Positions 58,029-64,000 of a DNA stretch of 64,000 nt are shown one piece after another. The translations under genes and the position numbers were made by a program. Under the pieces are notes generated by a model. It saw nothing but the letters and a program-made list of their open reading frames with translations, was not told the DNA's origin and did no database searches. The stretch comes from Bdellovibrionales bacterium (lineage in GTDB: Bacteria; Bdellovibrionota; Bdellovibrionia; Bdellovibrionales; UBA1609). The DNA is taken from positions 1 to 64,000 of the forward strand of contig JAHDIR010000003.1 in the NCBI GenBank assembly GCA_020630675.1. Reading direction: 5' to 3'. Each line of letters begins with the position of its first letter. Position 1 is the stretch's first letter.

Positions 58029-58790
58029 ATGGATCAAGCAACTGCTGAAATCATAGAAAAATATCAAATTGAATTTCAAAAAAATCCACGCTCTAAAGTT
58101 TTTGCTCCTTTGGCAGAATCTTATCGTAAAGCAAACCTCACTCAGCAGGCCTTAGCGGTGGCTAAGTCAGGTGTACAACAAAACCCTAAGTTTTCTGGTG
58201 GACGCGTTGTGTTGGGCAAAATCTATGAAGACATGGGTCAAAATGACAAAGCGCTCAATGAGTATAAAATGGCCTCAGAAATTGACCCTAGCAATATATT
58301 AGCTCACAAGCTTCTCGCTCATCGCTATTTAGGTGACAAAGAAGTAAAAAAAGCTCTTTCTTCTTTTAAAATGGTGTTATTTCTAAAACCCAACGATAAA
58401 GCCTCTCTAGAAAAAGTTAAAAAACTAGAAAGTTTTACCGCCGAAGACTTTGAAGCAGATAGTTTTCAAGTTCAAAAAATCAATTCTGTCCAAAACACCT
58501 CTGAGAATAGAAGTGAAAAAGCTTTAGATCGAGCCCTTTCTTTGGCTGATGCCTTTTTAGTGAGAGGAGAGTTTGAAAAATCATTCGAAGCCTTAACTAA
58601 AGCCAGACAACATTTTGGCGAAAAAACAGAGATTTTAAAACGACTCAAGCTCATTGATGCAAATATTGAAACTCCGTCCCACCCCTCCAAAGATAGTCAT
58701 ACTCCCGCACCTGGCCTCGGTGTTCGTCAGTCTGAACATGTTGAATACCTAAAAGGGCTGATTCACCAAATTCACAAAAGAAGGCGCTAA
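58029..58790 (+). CDS. TPR protein
   Basis: 'SKVFAPLAESYRKANLTQQALAVAKSGVQQNPKFSGGRVVLGKIYEDMGQNDKALNEYKMASEIDP'. Confidence 0.85.
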   Translation: MDQATAEIIEKYQIEFQKNPRSKVFAPLAESYRKANLTQQALAVAKSGVQQNPKFSGGRVVLGKIYEDMGQNDKALNEYKMASEIDPSNILAHKLLAHRYLGDKEVKKALSSFKMVLFLKPNDKASLEKVKKLESFTAEDFEADSFQVQKINSVQNTSENRSEKALDRALSLADAFLVRGEFEKSFEALTKARQHFGEKTEILKRLKLIDANIETPSHPSKDSHTPAPGLGVRQSEHVEYLKGLIHQIHKRRR

Positions 58791-58887
58791 AACTAACGGT
58801 TCCCAATTCTGACCAAGCTAGACAAATTGATCTAAATCATTGTAAGGTACATTTTTATAATAAATTGACTCAGCTTAAGGAATCACT

Positions 58888-59451
58888 ATGCACTCTACGG
58901 CAGACTTTAAAAGAGGTTTAAAAATTCTTATCGACAACGAGCCTTACAACATCGTTGACTTTCAACATCATAAGCCTGGCAAAGGTAATTCTGTCACAAG
59001 AACCAAACTCAAACATTTAATCACTGGCGGCAACCTAGAGAAAACCTTTAAGTCTGGTGAAAAATTTCCTATTCCCGATGTTGAATATAACGAAATGAAA
59101 TTCCTTTATAGCGACGAAGATGGCTTTCATTTCATGAACCCAGAAAACTTCGAGCAAATTAATATGAATAACGAAATTGTCGGAGATGCTAAAAATTTCA
59201 TCATAGAAGATCTTGATGTTAAAGTTTGTTTTTTTAATGGTCGAGCTGTTGGCATCGAACTTCCAAAAACAGTGAACCTTTCTGTGGCCCAAACTGACCC
59301 TGGACTTAAGGGTAATACTGTTTCCAACACCACCAAGCCGGCCACGCTACAAACAGGCCTTGTGGTCAATGTTCCTCTTCACATTAACGAAGGCGATCTT
59401 TTAAAAATTAACACCGAAGAGTCCTGCTATATTGAACGAGTAAATTCCTAA
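58888..59451 (+). CDS. efp: Elongation factor P
   Basis: 'TADFKRGLKILIDNEPYNIVDFQHHKPGKGNSVTRTKLKHL', C-terminal 'GLVVNVPLHINEGDLLKINTEESCYIERV'. Confidence 0.96.
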   Translation: MHSTADFKRGLKILIDNEPYNIVDFQHHKPGKGNSVTRTKLKHLITGGNLEKTFKSGEKFPIPDVEYNEMKFLYSDEDGFHFMNPENFEQINMNNEIVGDAKNFIIEDLDVKVCFFNGRAVGIELPKTVNLSVAQTDPGLKGNTVSNTTKPATLQTGLVVNVPLHINEGDLLKINTEESCYIERVNS

Positions 59452-59612
59452 TACTAAAAGAGTTTAGACACAGCACTAAGCCCAGTCCAACTTCATTGGA
59501 ATCTTTAAAAGTTCTGCTATGTAGCCAATATTTATGATAGTATTGGGTTTTGTACACCTGTTCGCAGCCTTTGTAATATGATGAAAATGACAAGGTTGTT
59601 GGGAGCTCATCG

Positions 59613-60665
59613 TTGCCTAAACAATATGAAATTGAACTTTCTTTTCTTCTGAGCGAAGGAGCCACTACGGCTGAAGTTATTCAAGAATCTTTAGCTAAAC
59701 TGCATGAAGGCCAACTTTCCAAAGCTGACAAAAAAGATATTTTGTTATTTGCCCTTAACGCTGGACACAAAAAAGAAGTCATTAAAACTCTAAGAGAGTG
59801 GCCTGATAAAGAGTCCTACTTTCCATGGGATTTATTTTTTACAACCCTGGTAAAATGTAATGAGCCGTTATCTGACCAAGAGTTCACAGACCTTTTTAAG
59901 TTCATAGAGCAGCAAAAAGCATCTTTTTTTATTGGGCCTAGCTTTCCTGATATTAACCCTCAGTTTGACGACAAGCTTAAGGCCTCCATAGAACAAAGCG
60001 CCTATCAAAGTAAAAAGAAAATTAGGTTACTTTGGGAAAAACTCAACTTTGTTAAAGAAAGAGGACTTCTCGAAGAAGAAAAAGGTATTATTCAAAAAAT
60101 TGATTTATTTGATGGCGACAATCCTAAACTCCCTAAAGCAAAAACCTCCCTAGAAAAGCGTTTGGCTGAGAGCTTAGTTTTACAACAAACGGAACCATTT
60201 ATCAAAGTTTCCCCTACTGATATCAATGGCTATAAAACAAAGTTAAGCCCCATTGAAATTGATTTTTGCCGAAACTTAAGCGATTACAGTGAGTCCATTA
60301 AGTCACCGGGAGATCGATTTTTCTTTGATTTGGCTATTTTATTTCATCAAATAGAAGCTTATGGATTTGCCTTAAACGCTATTCAAAAAGCTCCTGAGTG
60401 CCTAGAAAAAAAGTGGTTGGAATTAGAGTTTTTATTTTTAACCACTCGTCATTTTGAATGCATTGAACTTGCTGAGCAGTTGATGAATGAGTTTCCAGAG
60501 TCTCCAGATGTTAACTTTGCCTGTCTTTACCAAAAGTCATTATGCCAATGGGCCATTGGCACTCATGAAGAAGCCATAGAAATTATGAAAGCCATCGTGA
60601 ACACGCGCCCCAATTACCGCTCTTCCTACCAAATTCTTCACTCATGGATGGAGAGCCAGCGTTGA
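59613..60665 (+). CDS. TPR-like helical protein, unknown
   Basis: TTG-start ORF, helical repeats in C-terminal half; TTGA overlap with downstream gene. Confidence 0.6.
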   Translation: MPKQYEIELSFLLSEGATTAEVIQESLAKLHEGQLSKADKKDILLFALNAGHKKEVIKTLREWPDKESYFPWDLFFTTLVKCNEPLSDQEFTDLFKFIEQQKASFFIGPSFPDINPQFDDKLKASIEQSAYQSKKKIRLLWEKLNFVKERGLLEEEKGIIQKIDLFDGDNPKLPKAKTSLEKRLAESLVLQQTEPFIKVSPTDINGYKTKLSPIEIDFCRNLSDYSESIKSPGDRFFFDLAILFHQIEAYGFALNAIQKAPECLEKKWLELEFLFLTTRHFECIELAEQLMNEFPESPDVNFACLYQKSLCQWAIGTHEEAIEIMKAIVNTRPNYRSSYQILHSWMESQR

Positions 60666-63340
60666 GTCGACTGGCCTTTGTATTTTTAACCACTTTTTTG
60701 GCCCTGGCCAGCGGAGGCCTTGGCTTTGCCACAAAATACTATGGCCCTCGCATTAAACCTTTCTTAGCCAATGAAATAAAAAAGCAGTCCAAAGAATTTG
60801 TTCATTTAGGTTTAGAGCCCGAAAACTTTGACTTCGGCTGGGCGCCCTTAAGACTTGATATTAAAAAAATTGATGTGACGCCCATAAAAAAAACCAAACA
60901 ATTTTTATCTCCCTTCACTGTTAATAATGCTTCGATTCGTCTCAGCTTACTTGAGCTGTTTAAGGGAAACCTTAAAATTTCTAATATTATTATTTCAGAC
61001 TCTAATCTAAACATCATTGTTAAAAAGTTTAGTGAAAACAAAAAGAAAAGCACTTTTTCTAGCTTTCGTTTTTTAGAAAAAGTACCTGTTGAAAATCTCA
61101 CGTTAAAAGGTGTAAATTTACTTTTAAAACTCACTCCTCTTAAAATATCAATGAAGGCTGAAAACATTCAGCTGGCCGTAGAAAACTTAAACAACGCCCT
61201 TATTGCTGAAATTGATAGTGAAAAGATAACTCTAAAAAACAGTGATGACCCTCGACTTTTTCCTTTTCGACTAGAAGGACGGTTTCTTTTAGAGGATCAT
61301 CGTTTAATTATTTCTAAGCTGGTTGCTGATCACACAGAAGACACTCACCTTACAATAGCTGGTCAAATTCAAGGGCCGTGGATTCAAAAAAAGGTCAATA
61401 AGTTTAATATCAACACTAAAGGGCAAGTTAATGCTCAGGAGGTTTCTGGTATAATCAAGGCCTTTGTGTCCAAGCAAAAGTTACCTAAAACCACAGGCTT
61501 AATTGCCTTTGATGTCAATTACAGTGAAAGTAAAATTAATCTTTCTCAACCCAAATTTAAAATTAAAACCTCTGACCTTTACATTGAAAATTATGAAGTT
61601 GGTCAATTAAGAGCCCAAGCATTTATAGAAAACAAGAAACTTATCGTAGATACACTTGATGTAAAAAATAGTTATACAAAATTAGGCTTTAAAGAAAGTC
61701 AGCTAAGTTTTGATAAAAACCTTAACTTTTCAGCGGAGGCAAAGATTGACCAATTTCAACTCAACAAACTTCTTGATATGTTAGGTAAAGCTCGTCGACG
61801 CAATCAATCTAAAAAAACTAGTAAATTTAAGTTAAGCGCTGTGAACTTATCCACCCAAGGGCAGACCTCTTGTAAAGGCTCGTTAAAACCTAAAATCAAC
61901 ATTCTTTGTGATGCCAAAACTAATAATACAAAATTTCAATTAACAAAGGAAAAATCAGAACCTCTTATTTCAGTAAAAAATGCTCAAGCTCAAGCTCAAC
62001 TTGTGATTACCAACAAAGACATCTCTTATGATGGTGATGTCAAAATCAATAACTCCATGGGAACAGCCAAAGGAAAAGTAACTTACGCCAATGGTTTCTA
62101 TCTTGATTTTGATGGCGAAATTAATGACTTTGCCAAAGACCTCGACCGTCTTCTTGGTTTAGATCTAGAGGGCAATGCGGTGCTTTCTGGCACTGTTAAA
62201 GGAAACTCTAAAACCGCAACGATAGACAGCTTAGTGAGTTGTCGGCAGTGCTCTTTAAAAAAGTGGATGGTCGGTGATTTTGAGTCAACCGTAAGTTATA
62301 AAAAGGGCTTAATTTCCTTTAATGAGATAAAAGGTTATATAGGAAAAAGTGCTCACCAATCTGAAATTTCTATAAATATCCCGGAGAACTCAATCGTTGT
62401 TGATACCGTTTTACCAAAAGTAGAGCTCAAAGATATTCAAATGGCCATTCAAGAAAACGTTAAGCTTCCTTTTACAATAGACTCTACTGGCCGAGCCCAA
62501 ATAAAACTATGGGGCCCTCTCAAACTAAAAGAGCTAAGTTTTGATTTAGTATCCAACTTTTCCTATGGGTTTATAAATAAAGAAAGCTTTGATGAAGCCA
62601 TCATCAATCTAAAGTGCGTTTCTGGTGCTATAAGAACTCAAAAAGTTTCCTTTAAAAAAGCCGATAGCCAACTGAATATTTATGGTCAACTTAAGCGTAC
62701 AGGAGAGCTAGATATAAAAGGTAAAATTGACTCTTTTCAGCTGAAAAACTCAGAGTACTTTAATTCTTTAAAAACTGAAATTGACGGACAAGTAAATTTA
62801 AATGCCAACTTAACTGGCTTTTTTAGCGAACCCATATTGAGTATTAATGGTTTTTTAATCGACTCCAACCTCGAAGGAAACAAAAGTAAAAACTCCCAAT
62901 TTGAACTAGATATTGATAAAACTAGATTAAAAGCAAATATTAACTTAAACAAAGGCCAGTTATCTTCAAAGGTCATATACCCCTTCCAAAATGGAGATAT
63001 CTATATTACGGGAGTTGCCAAAAACTGGAATTTCAGTCACCTTCTTGTTGGCTTATTTCCTCATTTCAAAAAGTTTAACTTATATACCAACTTTAATGGA
63101 AACACGAATATAGTTATTCCTGAAAAAAATTTTGATAAGATAGAAGGTAACCTTAGTATTAGTAGCTTTTTTATTTTCAGAGGAAACTATTCCGTCTACC
63201 TTGGAAAGCCCTTAGACCTTAATTTTAAAAATGGACAACTCAGAGACTTTTCCGTAGGTTTTAAAGGGCAAAGAACTGAAAATATCCTCACAAAACTCGT
63301 CGTTAGCCAATATGAACTTGAGTGCAAAAGGTCGGTTTGA
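60662..63340 (+). CDS. TamB/AsmA-like inner-membrane/periplasmic protein, N-terminal frame
   Basis: N-terminal TM then repeating beta-rich segments; reading frame apparently interrupted near 63254-63262. Confidence 0.75.
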   Translation: MSRLAFVFLTTFLALASGGLGFATKYYGPRIKPFLANEIKKQSKEFVHLGLEPENFDFGWAPLRLDIKKIDVTPIKKTKQFLSPFTVNNASIRLSLLELFKGNLKISNIIISDSNLNIIVKKFSENKKKSTFSSFRFLEKVPVENLTLKGVNLLLKLTPLKISMKAENIQLAVENLNNALIAEIDSEKITLKNSDDPRLFPFRLEGRFLLEDHRLIISKLVADHTEDTHLTIAGQIQGPWIQKKVNKFNINTKGQVNAQEVSGIIKAFVSKQKLPKTTGLIAFDVNYSESKINLSQPKFKIKTSDLYIENYEVGQLRAQAFIENKKLIVDTLDVKNSYTKLGFKESQLSFDKNLNFSAEAKIDQFQLNKLLDMLGKARRRNQSKKTSKFKLSAVNLSTQGQTSCKGSLKPKINILCDAKTNNTKFQLTKEKSEPLISVKNAQAQAQLVITNKDISYDGDVKINNSMGTAKGKVTYANGFYLDFDGEINDFAKDLDRLLGLDLEGNAVLSGTVKGNSKTATIDSLVSCRQCSLKKWMVGDFESTVSYKKGLISFNEIKGYIGKSAHQSEISINIPENSIVVDTVLPKVELKDIQMAIQENVKLPFTIDSTGRAQIKLWGPLKLKELSFDLVSNFSYGFINKESFDEAIINLKCVSGAIRTQKVSFKKADSQLNIYGQLKRTGELDIKGKIDSFQLKNSEYFNSLKTEIDGQVNLNANLTGFFSEPILSINGFLIDSNLEGNKSKNSQFELDIDKTRLKANINLNKGQLSSKVIYPFQNGDIYITGVAKNWNFSHLLVGLFPHFKKFNLYTNFNGNTNIVIPEKNFDKIEGNLSISSFFIFRGNYSVYLGKPLDLNFKNGQLRDFSVGFKGQRTENILTKLVVSQYELECKRSV

Positions 63341-64000
63341 CCTTGGGGTTGGTTTAATCTTTTCTTCTTTTGTTGAAGAGTTTCGTGGTGACACCTCGGT
63401 TTCTCTTGGCTTCAAAGGCCCAATAACTAACCTTAGTGTTTTTGGCAGTGCTTATATACAAAACTCCACATTAAAAATATTTGATGTTCGCCAACCCATT
63501 CAAAACATAGATTCAGAGCTCACCATTAAAAACCAATCCATTATTATTAATAATTTAGTCGGTAAATTTGGTGGCGGACAAATCAATGCCAGTGGTAGTG
63601 TTGATTTCACCAATAAAATCCCTGCCCTTGACCTTTCTGGCCAAGTACAAGGAACTGAGTTTAAATCTATTGATAATGTGAGTTTATTTATTGACGGAAA
63701 TGTTCAACTTAAAGGAAAGCAGTTGCCCTACCTTCTCAGTGCTGATGCTTATATAACCAAAGGAAGCATTAAAAAGTCGATTCAACTGGATAGTAAAAAA
63801 TCAAGTAAATTTAAGCTCAGTGATTACGCGCCTCAAGATATCATAGCCACCAAAGAAAAAGCTCTTCAGCTAGATATTAAGGCTAAAATTGATCAAGACA
63901 TCCCTATGGAGCTGGTCACCTCGCAGTTTGAATTTACCACCCAACTCAATGGTGAAATTAACATCACTAACACTCCCCAAAAACCTCTTTTAACCGGACG
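63258..64000 (+). CDS. TamB/AsmA-like protein, C-terminal frame (continues past window end)
   Basis: Open in +1 frame to window end: 'VLKGKELKISSQNSSLANMNLSAKGRFDLGVGLIFSSFVEEFRGDTSVSLGFKGPITNLSVFGSAYIQNSTLKIFDVRQPIQNIDSELTIKNQSIIINNLVGKFGGGQINASGSVDF...'; absent from ORF track because it has no stop. Confidence 0.8.

Noticed and set aside
1-64000. CRISPR arrays, tRNA/rRNA genes, transposases, integrases or phage genes
   Set aside because: No regularly spaced repeats, cloverleaf signature or recognisable mobile-element proteins were found by reading; a tRNAscan/Infernal run would be decisive.

Overview
AT-rich bacterial chromosome window. Taxonomic inference only: two lipoproteins with an 'FQNC' lipobox, the paralogous hybrid kinases and the general gene content suggest a Bdellovibrionota/Oligoflexia-like organism. 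No rRNA, tRNA, CRISPR array, transposase or phage gene was recognised. The left ~27 kb is a signalling plus exopolysaccharide (EPS) locus: an H-NOX gene translationally coupled to a sensor-less hybrid histidine kinase, stand-alone Hpt and REC proteins, an OmpR-type regulator, ManC, several glycosyltransferases (one with an N-terminal receiver-like domain), a TPR/beta-barrel protein, a flippase, a 1427-aa AftD-like GT-C protein, a LruC/DUF4114 lipoprotein, two convergent FIST(NosP-like)-hybrid-kinase gene pairs, and a PL14-like polysaccharide-lyase lipoprotein. My lead hypothesis is a multi-sensor nitric-oxide/heme phosphorelay controlling EPS. At least six proteins of this locus end in a C-terminal Ala-Ala resembling ClpXP degrons. 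The rest is mostly housekeeping (tdk, ppiD-like, mreC-mreD-mrdA-rodA, trxA, lptF/G-like, dprA, ald, lpxC, ruvCAB, efp). Its unusual items are a subtilase-TM-PilZ fusion, a split mini-ComEC, a dual palindromic operator at a GbsR/MarR-type regulator, a very acidic LysM protein, and an apparent +1 frameshift in a TamB/AsmA-like gene whose C-terminal frame runs off the window end.
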